This document shows, piece by piece, positions 15,396 to 23,257 of a stretch of DNA of 36,892 bases. Origin of the DNA: RGIG6353 sp045594565 (GTDB taxonomy: Bacteria; Bacillota; Clostridia; Oscillospirales; SIG627); contig JAZNYT010000055.1 of assembly GCA_045594565.1 (NCBI GenBank), positions 1 through 36,892 on the forward strand, written 5' to 3'. The notes beneath the pieces are model-generated. The model saw only the letters and a list, made by a program, of their open reading frames with translations. It ran no database searches and was not told the DNA's origin. Made by a program: the position numbers and the translations under genes. Every line of letters begins with the position of its first letter. The first letter of the stretch is position 1.

Positions 15396-16643
15396 ATGAA
15401 ACTGATTCCAAACTTTATTCTTTGTATGAAAAATTATTCAAAATCACAGTTCTTGAAGGACGTAATCGCAGGTATTATAGTTGCGATTATTGCTCTGCCT
15501 CTTTCAATCGCCCTTGCTATTGCATCCGGCGTAGGTCCTGAGGTAGGACTTTATACCGCCGTTGCCGCAGGCTTCCTCATTGCTCTTCTCGGAGGAAGCC
15601 CTGTGCAGATAGCAGGACCCACCGCCGCCTTTGCAACAATAGTCGCAGGTATCGTCTTTGAGAAGGGGATAGATGGACTTGCAATTGCAACCATTATGGC
15701 AGGTATAATTCTCGTTGTTATGGGTGTGTGTCGCCTCGGCGGACTTATAAAGTACATACCTCATACTATAACAACAGGCTTCACCTCCGGTATCGCCGTA
15801 ACTATTATTATAGGTCAGCTTAAGGACTTTTTCGGCCTTACCTTCTCTCATTCCCCGGTGGAAACTGTGGATAAAGTAAAAGAGGTTATTGCTTCCTTTT
15901 CTACCGTAAACCTTATGGCGGTAGTCGTGGGAATAGCATCACTCCTCATACTTATCTTCCTTCCGAAGCTTCTTCCTAAAATTCCCGCTTCCCTTATCGC
16001 AGTTATTATAATGGCAGTGGTCGTAAAGCTTCTTGACCTGAACGTTAACACCATAGGAACACTTTACCCCGACATTCCTACAGGACTTCCTCGTTTCAAG
16101 CTTCCTGAATTTGAAATGTCAGCTATTGTAGGACTTCTTCCCGATGCCTTTACTATAGCGGTGCTCGCAGGAGTCGAGTCACTTCTCTCTTGCGTCGTTG
16201 CCGATAAAATGGTGAACACCAAGCACAATTCCAATATGGAGCTTGTAGCGCAGGGCATCGGAAACGTGGGCTCTGCACTCTTCGGAGGAATTCCCGCAAC
16301 GGGAGCGATTGCCAGAACTGCCGCAAACATAAAGAACGGCGGAAGAACACCCGTATCGGGTATGGTACACTCTTTGGTGCTTCTTGCAGTTCTTGCAGTA
16401 TTTATGCCTTATACAAACCTCATTCCTATGCCTACCATTGCAGCGATACTCTTTATGGTGGCTTATAATATGAGTGAAATGAAGGAATTTGCGGGTATCA
16501 TTCGCAAGGATGCCAAGACAGATGCACTTGTCCTTATTGTAACCTTCCTCTTTACCGTAATCTTCGACCTCGTTGTTGCAATAGTTGTAGGACTTGTTCT
16601 TCACTACGCAATCGTACTTATCAAAAAGCTTATAAAGAAATAA
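15396..16643 (+). CDS. SulP/SLC26 family anion transporter without STAS domain
   Basis: A 415-residue membrane protein with the SulP core: a first helix region VAIIALPLSIALAIASG, then VGLYTAVAAGFLIALLGGSPVQIAGPTAAF, and ESLLSCVVADKMVNTKHNSNMELVAQGIGN with AIARTAANIKNGGRTPVSG. SulP proteins carry sulfate, bicarbonate or other anions. Typical bacterial members are about 500-600 residues with a C-terminal cytosolic STAS domain. This one ends right after the last helix (VVGLVLHYAIVLIKKLIKK) and has none. No frameshifted STAS remnant is visible downstream, where repeat copy B begins. Ribosome binding site AAGGAGAAAAA. Confidence 0.88.
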   Translation: MKLIPNFILCMKNYSKSQFLKDVIAGIIVAIIALPLSIALAIASGVGPEVGLYTAVAAGFLIALLGGSPVQIAGPTAAFATIVAGIVFEKGIDGLAIATIMAGIILVVMGVCRLGGLIKYIPHTITTGFTSGIAVTIIIGQLKDFFGLTFSHSPVETVDKVKEVIASFSTVNLMAVVVGIASLLILIFLPKLLPKIPASLIAVIIMAVVVKLLDLNVNTIGTLYPDIPTGLPRFKLPEFEMSAIVGLLPDAFTIAVLAGVESLLSCVVADKMVNTKHNSNMELVAQGIGNVGSALFGGIPATGAIARTAANIKNGGRTPVSGMVHSLVLLAVLAVFMPYTNLIPMPTIAAILFMVAYNMSEMKEFAGIIRKDAKTDALVLIVTFLFTVIFDLVVAIVVGLVLHYAIVLIKKLIKK

Positions 16644-16750
16644 AAAAGTCGCCTTCGGCAACTGATTTATATGTTCGCCTACGCTCACGATTTTATAGGT
16701 AGACTTTATTTGTTACATGAAACCCAGATGCAATTTCCTATGAAATAAAA
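16641..16750 (+). repeat. Interspersed intergenic repeat, copy B
   Basis: Second copy of the element at 472-580, in the same orientation relative to its upstream gene. It begins at the SulP stop codon and runs into the terminator. The small hairpin TACGCTCACG corresponds to TGTGCTCACA in copy A, where one T-A pair is replaced by C-G, a possible compensatory change. Confidence 0.8.
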
Positions 16751-16780
16751 AATCGGCTCGAAAGAGCCGATTTTCTTTTA
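16749..16780. terminator. Terminator between the SulP and Gfo/Idh/MocA genes
   Basis: AAAATCGGCTC (16749-16759) pairs with GAGCCGATTTT (16764-16774) around a GAAA loop, followed by a T-rich tract. A-rich sequence on the other side allows use in both directions. Confidence 0.85.
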
Positions 16781-16783
16781 TTG

Positions 16784-17962
16784 TTATATCTCGGGGATAA
16801 CGATTTCGATTTCCTTACCTGCCTTGGCAGATTTAGCGATACCGTCGATAATCGCCTGATTGTAGAGAATTTCAGAAGAGGGAACAGGAGCTTTACCGCC
16901 GTTCTTGACAGCATCAAGGAAGGTACGTATCTTGAGCTCGAACACACCCTTTGTCTGAGGAATAACGGGAATTTCTGTGCAAACCTGAAGACCTCCTACC
17001 TCGTGATAAAGCTTCATAGGACCGCCGACAGTGCCGTTCCAGCAGTCTGTTGAAGGAATACGGAGACCGCCCTTTGTACCTATAATAAGCGTATCACCTG
17101 GAGTGTCTATATTCATCGCCCATGAAATTCTGAAGTCGAGGATGATACCTCCTTCAAGTCTTACGAATGCCGCCGCAAAGTCATCAACACCGAATTTCTT
17201 TGCATACTCTTCACCCTTACCCTTGGGATAACCACAGTAGTTAGGGTCTGTGCCGAAGAAGTTTGAAATGTAACCGGATACGGTGAGAGGCTTGGGATAG
17301 CCGATTGCGCGAAGTACCATATCAAGTGAGTAGCATCCGATATCACCGAGAGCAGCGATACCTGCAGTATCCTTTTCGATGAAAGAGGTACCGAACGGGG
17401 TGGGAATACCGCGACGGCGTCCGCCACCTGTCTGAATGTAGTAGATATCACCGAGAGCGCCTGATTCACATATCTTTTTGATTTCCTGCATATTTGCATC
17501 CATTCTGGGCTGGAAACCGATAGAAAGAATCTTTCCGCTTTCTTTTTCTGCCTTCATAACCTCGACAGCTTCTTCGAGAGTAACTGTGAAGGGCTTTTCA
17601 AGAAGAACGTTTACACCCTTCTTGAGAGCGTAGATTGTAGGCTCTGCATGCTGACGGTTGTAGGTACATACCGAAACTGCATCAAGCTGAAGAGATTCGT
17701 CATCAAGCATCTCCTTGTGAGACGCATAATCTGTCTTTGCATTTGTTACGCCGTGCTTTTCCATAAAAGCCTTTGCCTTGCCGGGAATAAGGTCACAGCC
17801 CGCAACAATTTCAACGTCGGGTTGAGGAAGATAGGAGTACATATGTGAATCTGCTATCCAACCGCATCCGATAATTCCCACACGAAGCTTTTTGTCAGCA
17901 CTTATAGTTTTTGTTTCTCTTACACTAAGGTCTGTAAGATTTTCCATTGTCTTGTCTGCCAT
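16784..17962 (-). CDS. Gfo/Idh/MocA family oxidoreductase
   Basis: A 392-residue NAD(P)-dependent dehydrogenase with the Rossmann motif GIIGCGWIADSH after a ~27-residue polar N-terminal extension. The EKP motif is NVLLEKPFTVTLEE, and the catalytic region is AALGDIGCYSLDMVLRAIGYP with Asp and Tyr in place of the usual HDxD pattern. A GGGRRRGIPTPFG loop probably shapes the substrate site. The start follows AAGGAGGATTTAT. It is transcribed alone from a promoter at 17997-18025. Substrate unknown. Confidence 0.87.
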   Translation of the reverse strand: MADKTMENLTDLSVRETKTISADKKLRVGIIGCGWIADSHMYSYLPQPDVEIVAGCDLIPGKAKAFMEKHGVTNAKTDYASHKEMLDDESLQLDAVSVCTYNRQHAEPTIYALKKGVNVLLEKPFTVTLEEAVEVMKAEKESGKILSIGFQPRMDANMQEIKKICESGALGDIYYIQTGGGRRRGIPTPFGTSFIEKDTAGIAALGDIGCYSLDMVLRAIGYPKPLTVSGYISNFFGTDPNYCGYPKGKGEEYAKKFGVDDFAAAFVRLEGGIILDFRISWAMNIDTPGDTLIIGTKGGLRIPSTDCWNGTVGGPMKLYHEVGGLQVCTEIPVIPQTKGVFELKIRTFLDAVKNGGKAPVPSSEILYNQAIIDGIAKSAKAGKEIEIVIPEI

Positions 17963-17996
17963 AATATAAATCCTCCTTTTAACTTTTACTGAATTT

Positions 17997-18025
17997 AGTA
18001 TAAATCAAAAAATTGACTTATTCAA
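17997..18025 (-). promoter_or_regulatory. SigA-type promoter of the second Gfo/Idh/MocA gene
   Basis: On the minus strand: TTGAAT (18025-18020), a 17-bp spacer and TATACT (18002-17997), 35 bases before the start codon. Confidence 0.65.
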
Positions 18026-18060
18026 CACAAATTTTGCTACAAATTAGAAAAATATTGCGC

Positions 18061-18606
18061 TTATTCTGCTTTGTAAGAATGTTTTACATTACCGTCAAGG
18101 TCTTTGAATATAAACTCCCCGTCAGAAATGAGAATATATCCGTTATGCGAATTTTCTTTAGGAATTGAAACGGATCCGGGATTCAAAAGCGTGTAGTCTC
18201 CCATGTCCTCACACACAGGCACGTGGGTATGCCCTTGTATGAGAATATCACCCTTCGCAAGAGGAGGGCGCTTCTCACTGTTATATATATGCCCGTGAGT
18301 CAAAAATACGGTTTTTCCGGCAACCTCAAGCATTGCAAAATCTCCGCTGACAGGAAAGCTTAAAACCATCGACTCAACCTCTGCATCGCAGTTACCTCTG
18401 ACAGATACAATCCTGCCCTGAAGGGAATTGAGCATATCGATTACTTTTTTAGGGTCATATTCTTTAGGAAGGTCATTTCTCGGACCGTGATAAAGTATAT
18501 CTCCAAGCAAAATAAGCTTATCGGCTTTTTCTTTTTTAAAAGCATTTACCAGCTTTTCACACCAAAACGCCGAGCCGTGTATATCTGATGCAATAACGTA
18601 TTTCAT
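18061..18606 (-). CDS. YfcE-type metallophosphodiesterase
   Basis: A 181-residue calcineurin-like phosphoesterase of the YfcE/MJ0936 family. All metal motifs are present: ASDIHG, LLGDILYHG, VRGNCD, LTHGH and IQGHTH. Members hydrolyse phosphodiesters in vitro; the natural substrate is unknown. The start at 18606 is chosen because the protein then begins MKYVIASDIHG directly on the first beta strand and follows an AAGGCGGTG ribosome binding site; longer in-frame starts add a non-conserved leader. It is divergent from the LacI/dUTPase operon. Confidence 0.88.
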   Translation of the reverse strand: MKYVIASDIHGSAFWCEKLVNAFKKEKADKLILLGDILYHGPRNDLPKEYDPKKVIDMLNSLQGRIVSVRGNCDAEVESMVLSFPVSGDFAMLEVAGKTVFLTHGHIYNSEKRPPLAKGDILIQGHTHVPVCEDMGDYTLLNPGSVSIPKENSHNGYILISDGEFIFKDLDGNVKHSYKAE

Positions 18607-18628
18607 TTTTTTCACCGCCTTCATTGTT

Positions 18629-18657
18629 ATAATAACAAAAAAGTATGAAATTTTCAA
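18629..18657 (-). promoter_or_regulatory. SigA-type promoter of the phosphodiesterase gene
   Basis: On the minus strand: TTGAAA (18657-18652), 17-bp spacer, TATTAT (18634-18629). The -10 overlaps the perfect palindrome TTGTTATAATAACAA (18625-18639), a possible operator, perhaps for the divergent LacI regulator. Confidence 0.5.
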
Positions 18658-18666
18658 TAAAATTCT

Positions 18667-18695
18667 TTGACTTATTTATCTTTATGTGTTAAAAT
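18667..18695 (+). promoter_or_regulatory. SigA-type promoter of the LacI/dUTPase operon
   Basis: TTGACT (18667-18672), a 17-bp spacer and TAAAAT (18690-18695), followed by the AAAGGTGG ribosome binding site. Confidence 0.65.
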
Positions 18696-18727
18696 TATAA
18701 AAAAACTAAAAGGTGGTAGTATTCAAC

Positions 18728-19714
18728 TTGAATATATATGATATTGCCGAAAAAGCAGGTGTTTCCATTGCGACGGTTTCAAGAACCCTCAACGGCGGAC
18801 CTGTTAAGGAAAAAACAAAAAAGAGAATACTTGAAATAATAGAAGAAGAGGGATATATCCCCAACGTATATGCTAAAAATCTAAACTCACAGTCTGTAAA
18901 AATCGTAGGAGTTTTTCTTCCTGATATAGAGGACATATACGGCTCAAGAGTCGTTGCCGTTCTCGAAATGGAAATGAAGAAAAAAGGCTACGATATGATA
19001 CTTTATAATATCGGAGACGGCATTGACCAGATAAGTAAGTACGTATCTATGATGATAAGCCGTCGAATCGACGCTCTTTTTGTAGTAGGCTCGAAGTTCC
19101 AGCAGTCGCCTGCACTCGAGGTGCTTCGCCGTGCTTCTGAGCAGATGCCGGTTATCGGTATAAACACACAGTTTGAACACGAGGGAATGTACTCGGTGCT
19201 TTCCGATGACAAGGGCGCTATTATTGATACTATAAAGATGCTTTATGACAGAGGACACCGCCGTTTCCTTTATCTCTACGACACCCGTACCCCCAGTGGT
19301 ATCAAGAAGCTCAGCGGCTTCTGCGAGGGAATAGACCTTGTAGGACTCGATATCGATAACCAAATTATGAGACTTTCCGCGAGATATTACCTTGACGCTA
19401 AAGCCGAAACTATGGAGATACTTAAAAATAATACAGACGTTACCGCAATCATCTGCGCCGAGGACGAGCTTGCGGTAGGTGCTGTTAAGGCATCGCTTGA
19501 GGTGGGATATAAAATTCCTGAAGAAATGGTTGTAATAGGATACGATAATTCAAGACTTTCATATTGCTGTATCCCTGAAATTACATCTATTGACAACCTT
19601 CCTACCGAGCTTGTTTCCATTGCATCCGAACTGTTTTCCAAGGTTATTGCAGGGGAGGATGCTCCTAGATGTACCAAGATAAAATGTAAATTCGTTGAAA
19701 GAGAGACCACCTGA
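18728..19714 (+). CDS. LacI family transcriptional regulator
   Basis: A 328-residue regulator. The N-terminal helix-turn-helix reads NIYDIAEKAGVSIATVSRTLNG, followed by the hinge VKEKTKKRILEIIEEEGYIPNVYAKNL and a periplasmic-binding-protein-like ligand domain ending near VSIASELFSKVIAG. The TTG at 18728 is preferred as start, since LacI proteins begin just before this helix; a GTG at 18713 would add five residues and lies inside the ribosome binding site. The ligand is probably a sugar. dUTPase begins 2 bases after its stop, an unusual operon partner. Confidence 0.87.
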   Translation: MNIYDIAEKAGVSIATVSRTLNGGPVKEKTKKRILEIIEEEGYIPNVYAKNLNSQSVKIVGVFLPDIEDIYGSRVVAVLEMEMKKKGYDMILYNIGDGIDQISKYVSMMISRRIDALFVVGSKFQQSPALEVLRRASEQMPVIGINTQFEHEGMYSVLSDDKGAIIDTIKMLYDRGHRRFLYLYDTRTPSGIKKLSGFCEGIDLVGLDIDNQIMRLSARYYLDAKAETMEILKNNTDVTAIICAEDELAVGAVKASLEVGYKIPEEMVVIGYDNSRLSYCCIPEITSIDNLPTELVSIASELFSKVIAGEDAPRCTKIKCKFVERETT

Positions 19715-19716
19715 TA

Positions 19717-20154
19717 ATGAATATAAATTTCAAGAAGCTTTCCCCTGATGCAATATGCCCTACCTACGGCACAGAGTTTTCCGCAGGCGCCGACCTCTAT
19801 GCGCTCACGGAAGAGGATATAAAGATTTCCCCTCGTGAAACAGTACTGGTTCATACGGGAATTGCCGTTGAGATTCCCGAAGGCTACGTCGGTCTTATAT
19901 TTGCAAGAAGCGGTCTTGCCACAAAGAAAGGACTTGCCCCTGCAAATAAGGTTGGTGTAATTGATGCCGACTACCGCGGAGAGCTTATGGTAGCACTGTT
20001 CAATCAGTCCAATGAAGAGAGAATCGTTTCAAAGGGCGAACGAATTGCACAGATGGCAATAGTTCCATTTTTAAAGGCTGAATATCAAGAGGTCGATGAG
20101 CTCACAAATACCAAACGTGGTATAGGTGGCTTTGGCTCAACAGGTACGAAATAA
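19717..20154 (+). CDS. dut: dUTP diphosphatase
   Basis: A 145-residue trimeric-type dUTPase of normal length. All five motifs are present: SAGADLYAL (1), GLIFARSGLATKKG (2), NKVGVIDADYRGEL (3), GERIAQMAIVPF (4) and RGIGGFGSTG (5). It hydrolyses dUTP to dUMP and pyrophosphate, keeping uracil out of DNA and supplying dUMP for dTMP synthesis. It is cotranscribed with the LacI regulator and followed by a hairpin terminator. No phage genes are adjacent, so it is probably a housekeeping copy. Confidence 0.93.
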   Translation: MNINFKKLSPDAICPTYGTEFSAGADLYALTEEDIKISPRETVLVHTGIAVEIPEGYVGLIFARSGLATKKGLAPANKVGVIDADYRGELMVALFNQSNEERIVSKGERIAQMAIVPFLKAEYQEVDELTNTKRGIGGFGSTGTK

Positions 20155-20159
20155 AAGCA

Positions 20160-20195
20160 AAAATGCATTGTGTTTTTACATAATGCATTTTATTA
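20160..20195 (+). terminator. Hairpin terminator after dut
   Basis: AAAATGCATT (20160-20169) pairs with AATGCATTTT (20182-20191), with an AT-rich loop and short T-rich tail. The PHP gene's ribosome binding site is 10 bases further on. Confidence 0.7.
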
Positions 20196-20212
20196 CTTAC
20201 AAGGAGAAAAAT

Positions 20213-21628
20213 ATGCTTCCAACACCATTTAACTATATTATTTTTCCTTCGGTTATTCCTGCCGATAAAAAAGTCAATATGACTATATTCGCCGCCGAAC
20301 CGGCACATATTATGCCTGACGGTAAGAGCTTTTTGCTTAACGTTATTTCGGTTAATTGCGACGAGGATTACTATGCCCCTCAGAATCATAAAAAGCTTGA
20401 GGCTACTTCCAAAGATGGCGTTCTTTCCTTCGAGTTTTTGTTCGAAGGAGAAGGCGAGCATCTTATTCAGCTTATATCCGAGGAGAAAATAATACAAACC
20501 TTAAAGGTCTTTTCTCTTTATGAAGACCTTTACTCTCTCATACCCTTGAAAGGTGACCTCCATTCCCACAGTTGTCGTTCTGACGGAACACGTGACCCTG
20601 CCTCGCAGATAGGTCATTACAGGGAGCAAGGCTACGATTTTGCCGCCCTCACCGACCATAACCGATTTTTTACAGGAAAAGAAATCGATAAGGCTTACAA
20701 CGGTGTAAATACAGGCTTAACAAGAGTCAGTGGCGAAGAGGTACATTCACCGGGAAGTGCCGTGCATATAGTACACGTTGGCGGCAAGGAGAGTGTCGCT
20801 GCAGAATATATACACAAAAGAGAAAGCTATGACAAAGAGGTTGAGGAATATATGGAAAAGGTGCCCTCCGATATTCCCGAAAAGTATAAGAGCCGCTACG
20901 CTAAAGCTATGTGGGCGACCGACAAAATTCACTCGGTAGGTGGGCTTGCTATATTCCCTCATCCATTCTGGCGTCCTGGGACATCACAGACATATAACGT
21001 ATGCGACGAGCTTGCAAGAATTCTCTTGAAAAGCGGAATGTTTGATGCTTACGAGCTTGTTGGCGCTATGACTCAGCCGGATATTAACCGCTCTGTTGCC
21101 TTTTGGTCAGATTTGAGAGCGGAGGGCGTAAAGATAAACGTGGTAGGCTCAAGTGACACCCACTCCCTTGAAAAAACAGAAACCTTCCCCGGAAACTTTA
21201 CTATTGCTTTTGCTACAGAAAATACCAACGATGCAATTATCCACGCGGTGAAGAACGGACTTTCTGTTGCTGTTGAGTCTGTCGGTTATGAGTACGACAT
21301 ACAATACCGTGCTTACGGAACAACACGCCTTGTGACATATGCCAATTTTCTCCTTAGTAGTTACTTTCCTAAGCTTCACCGAATTGCTGCGGGTACAGGT
21401 GTTGCTATGAGAGCATACGTTATGGAAGACGCAGACGCAGAACTCATAAATAAAGGAACGGAAATGGTCGAAAGGTTCAAGTCACGCTTCTTTGGACGCC
21501 TCTCTCCTCAGCTCCCTTCAAAAGAATTACTCGCTTTTGAAGAGGAAGCAAGACGGAATCAGCTTGAAAAAGGCCCTCTTACAAGAGGAAGCTCGGTTGA
21601 TGCAACCCCTGCAAAAAGCTTGATATAA
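20213..21628 (+). CDS. PHP-domain phosphoesterase
   Basis: A 471-residue protein with an N-terminal beta-rich region (about 1-105) and a PHP metallo-hydrolase domain. Metal motifs: GDLHSHSCRSDGT (about residue 117), YDFAALTDHN, a VHIVHVGG strand, FPHPFW and VVGSSDTHS. PHP enzymes hydrolyse phosphate esters; the N-terminal domain and insertion around 180-260 do not point to the DNA polymerase or histidinol phosphatase groups. The start at 20213 is chosen because it follows AAGGAGAAAAAT; an in-frame ATG at 20126 lies inside dut. Last gene before the accessory island. Confidence 0.82.
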   Translation: MLPTPFNYIIFPSVIPADKKVNMTIFAAEPAHIMPDGKSFLLNVISVNCDEDYYAPQNHKKLEATSKDGVLSFEFLFEGEGEHLIQLISEEKIIQTLKVFSLYEDLYSLIPLKGDLHSHSCRSDGTRDPASQIGHYREQGYDFAALTDHNRFFTGKEIDKAYNGVNTGLTRVSGEEVHSPGSAVHIVHVGGKESVAAEYIHKRESYDKEVEEYMEKVPSDIPEKYKSRYAKAMWATDKIHSVGGLAIFPHPFWRPGTSQTYNVCDELARILLKSGMFDAYELVGAMTQPDINRSVAFWSDLRAEGVKINVVGSSDTHSLEKTETFPGNFTIAFATENTNDAIIHAVKNGLSVAVESVGYEYDIQYRAYGTTRLVTYANFLLSSYFPKLHRIAAGTGVAMRAYVMEDADAELINKGTEMVERFKSRFFGRLSPQLPSKELLAFEEEARRNQLEKGPLTRGSSVDATPAKSLI

Positions 21629-21634
21629 CCAAAA

Positions 21635-21661
21635 TAACCACTGACAAAAAGTCAGTGGTTA
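21635..21661. terminator. Hairpin after the PHP gene, lacking a plus-strand U-tract
   Basis: TAACCACTGAC and GTCAGTGGTTA form an 11-bp perfect stem around AAAAA. The plus strand continues CAGTCTG rather than with T residues, whereas the minus strand has a T-rich tail. A U-tract may have been lost where the island joins. Confidence 0.6.
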
Positions 21662-21674
21662 CAGTCTGTCGAAA

Positions 21675-21790
21675 AAGGTCACTCGAATGCTGTGTACTGT
21701 TAAGGACAGTTACCGAAAATAGTATAACGAGCATTGCGAGGTCAAGAAGTAAGAGATAAGACTGTAAAAGGTTTTATCTCTTTTTCTTAT
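21675..21790 (+). ncRNA. Candidate structured RNA ending in a terminator
   Basis: Nested pairing is visible: CTCGAATGCT (21682-21691) with AGCATTGCGAG (21730-21740, one bulged base) encloses the hairpin ACTGT-TAAGG-ACAGT (21696-21710). It is followed by a terminator, AAGAGATAA (21751-21759) with TTATCTCTT (21774-21782) and a T-rich tail. No coding frame covers it. It does not match any RNA family I recognise, so it is reported only as a candidate. Confidence 0.35.
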
Positions 21791-21798
21791 GCTTTTTT

Positions 21799-21816
21799 AT
21801 CCGCACATTCGTCAAA
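21799..21816 (+). repeat. 18-bp inverted repeat, left copy
   Basis: ATCCGCACATTCGTCAAA, 55 bases before tnpV. It matches the reverse complement of 36730-36747 with one mismatch. It may be a recombinase end site, or a promoter/operator element, since TAAAAT lies 15 bases further on. Confidence 0.6.
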
Positions 21817-21870
21817 GTAAATGCCTTCTGATAAAATGAAGATACCAAATTTAAAGGAGGCGTTTACGCT

Positions 21871-22257
21871 ATGAAAGAAAAATTTATTGAAAACGGAATT
21901 GAGTATGTCAAAAGCGGCGATTATTACATACCAAACCTAACTGTACCTGATGATAAAGTGTATAACATCGGCAGGTATGGGAGGATGCACTCAATATTCA
22001 TCAAAGAAAATCGCCCAACAATTTACTCAATGAAAATGCTCAACGGAACTTGGCTTGCATATCTTGAAGAAATTGACACAACTGCAAAGGAAATGATTGA
22101 TAAGCTCATAAAAGATATTGCGGTCAAACAAGGAATCACCGAAGAACTCAAAGCAAAAGACCAAATGGCGTGGGTGGGTGCTATGAACAACATTCGCCAC
22201 TCGGCAGAAGAATTTGTATTGCGAGATTTTGTCTATTCGATGGAGGTGCGAAAATGA
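21871..22257 (+). CDS. tnpV: TnpV family transposon-encoded protein
   Basis: A 128-residue protein matching the TnpV family: an N-terminal IENGIEYVKSGDYYIPNL block, YGRMHSIFIKENRPTIYSMKMLNGTWLAYLEEIDTTAKE, and the ending VKQGITEELKAKDQMAWVGAMNNIRHSAEEFVL. TnpV was named from Tn4451-type elements and is common in clostridial mobilisable and conjugative elements; its function is unknown. The ribosome binding site is AAAGGAGGCG. Its stop overlaps the next start (ATGA), so the two are translationally coupled. It is the main marker that a mobile element begins here. Confidence 0.85.
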   Translation: MKEKFIENGIEYVKSGDYYIPNLTVPDDKVYNIGRYGRMHSIFIKENRPTIYSMKMLNGTWLAYLEEIDTTAKEMIDKLIKDIAVKQGITEELKAKDQMAWVGAMNNIRHSAEEFVLRDFVYSMEVRK

Positions 22258-22541
22258 GCTTTCTTGATGAATTATATTATGGAAACATCAATCCTAACGA
22301 AAACCGAAACAGAAAACCTCTTCCTTATGAAAAAGCTGTAAGAACCTTTTCTGACATCGAAAGTAAACTGTCAAAGGAATTAAATGGAGAAAACTTGAAA
22401 CTTTTTAATGAGCTTGTAAATGCAAGTGATGAAATAAGTGCTACAAGCGGTGTTGAGAATTTCAAAATAGGATTCAGACTTGGTGTTATGATGATGTGCG
22501 ATAGCTTGTTTTCTGATAATAGCATCATACTGAAAGATTAG
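22254..22541 (+). CDS. DUF6809 family protein
   Basis: A 95-residue protein beginning MSFLDELYYGNINPNE, a pattern shared by short proteins (DUF6809) commonly encoded next to TnpV in Firmicutes mobile elements, with the later block FNELVNASDEISATSGVENFKIGFRLGVMMM. No function is established. It is probably helical and cytosolic. The start overlaps the tnpV stop by four bases; an earlier in-frame start at 22170 would lie deep inside tnpV and is not used. Confidence 0.78.
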   Translation: MSFLDELYYGNINPNENRNRKPLPYEKAVRTFSDIESKLSKELNGENLKLFNELVNASDEISATSGVENFKIGFRLGVMMMCDSLFSDNSIILKD

Positions 22542-22562
22542 ATTATAACGGAGGTATATATA

Positions 22563-23123
22563 ATGAAAAAATCAATCATATCCATCATTTCAATCGTATC
22601 AATTTTAATAAGCTCTTTTTCTGTGAATGCTGCAGAGGTGCCGAGAGAATCGGCACCCTGTAATGCAACAAACGAAGCAATTTTTGTGGTCGAAAACTTT
22701 ATCGGAGATATTTTAACCGAAGTGCAGAACGGATTGGGATATGCCGATGCAAGAGCAAAAGCAAATCGAATATTCTTCAATGCTTGGCTCAATGGACAGA
22801 CAAACGGTTATAGCTACGGCGAGCTTGTGGATATAGCCAATAACGCAATATGGCAATATCGGGATATGTATTTGCGACCTGATTTTTATGTAAATAATCT
22901 TGAAAAAGTCAGAGTTATTATCGCTCCCGTTATCGAAGATTATAAATCCGGCAAAATCACTTATACGGAAGCAGAATTTAATGCCCGTGTAAAAATTTAT
23001 CAATCTGTAAATCCTAACTTCAATCCCGATGTGGAGTATATGAAAGACCCGATGTGCAGAAATATTCCATCGATGGACAATAGCTTATTTGTTCTTGCGA
23101 GAAAACTGATTTTAGAATGCTAA
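22563..23123 (+). CDS. Secreted protein of unknown function
   Basis: A 186-residue protein with a signal peptide (MKKSIISIISIVSILISSF, probable cleavage after NAA near residue 24). The mature part is alpha-helical with GLGYADARAKANRIFFNAWLNGQ and two Cys residues near the C-terminus (CRN, and the last residue). I do not recognise the family. It follows DUF6809 by 21 bases with a good ACGGAGGTATATATA ribosome binding site, so it may be cotranscribed with tnpV. It converges on the kinase/phosphatase cluster, sharing the hairpin at 23139-23167. It could be exported cargo of the island. Confidence 0.65.
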   Translation: MKKSIISIISIVSILISSFSVNAAEVPRESAPCNATNEAIFVVENFIGDILTEVQNGLGYADARAKANRIFFNAWLNGQTNGYSYGELVDIANNAIWQYRDMYLRPDFYVNNLEKVRVIIAPVIEDYKSGKITYTEAEFNARVKIYQSVNPNFNPDVEYMKDPMCRNIPSMDNSLFVLARKLILEC

Positions 23124-23138
23124 TAATTAGATAATACA

Positions 23139-23167
23139 AAAGGTGTAGCCGTTGTAGCTACACCTTT
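23139..23167. terminator. Hairpin terminator between converging transcripts
   Basis: AAAGGTGTAGC (23139-23149) pairs with GCTACACCTTT (23157-23167). It lies between the secreted-protein gene and the end of the leftward operon. Confidence 0.75.
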
Positions 23168-23257
23168 CAATTTGTAGACAAAGTTTACATTGACATGAAA
23201 ATTCTTCTTTACTCCCACCAAACATTTTCACCAAGCATACTATCACCATCTCCGCAA

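Noticed and set aside
20126..20212. Upstream start for the PHP protein
   Set aside because: It lies inside dut and the terminator; the start at 20213 follows a clear ribosome binding site.
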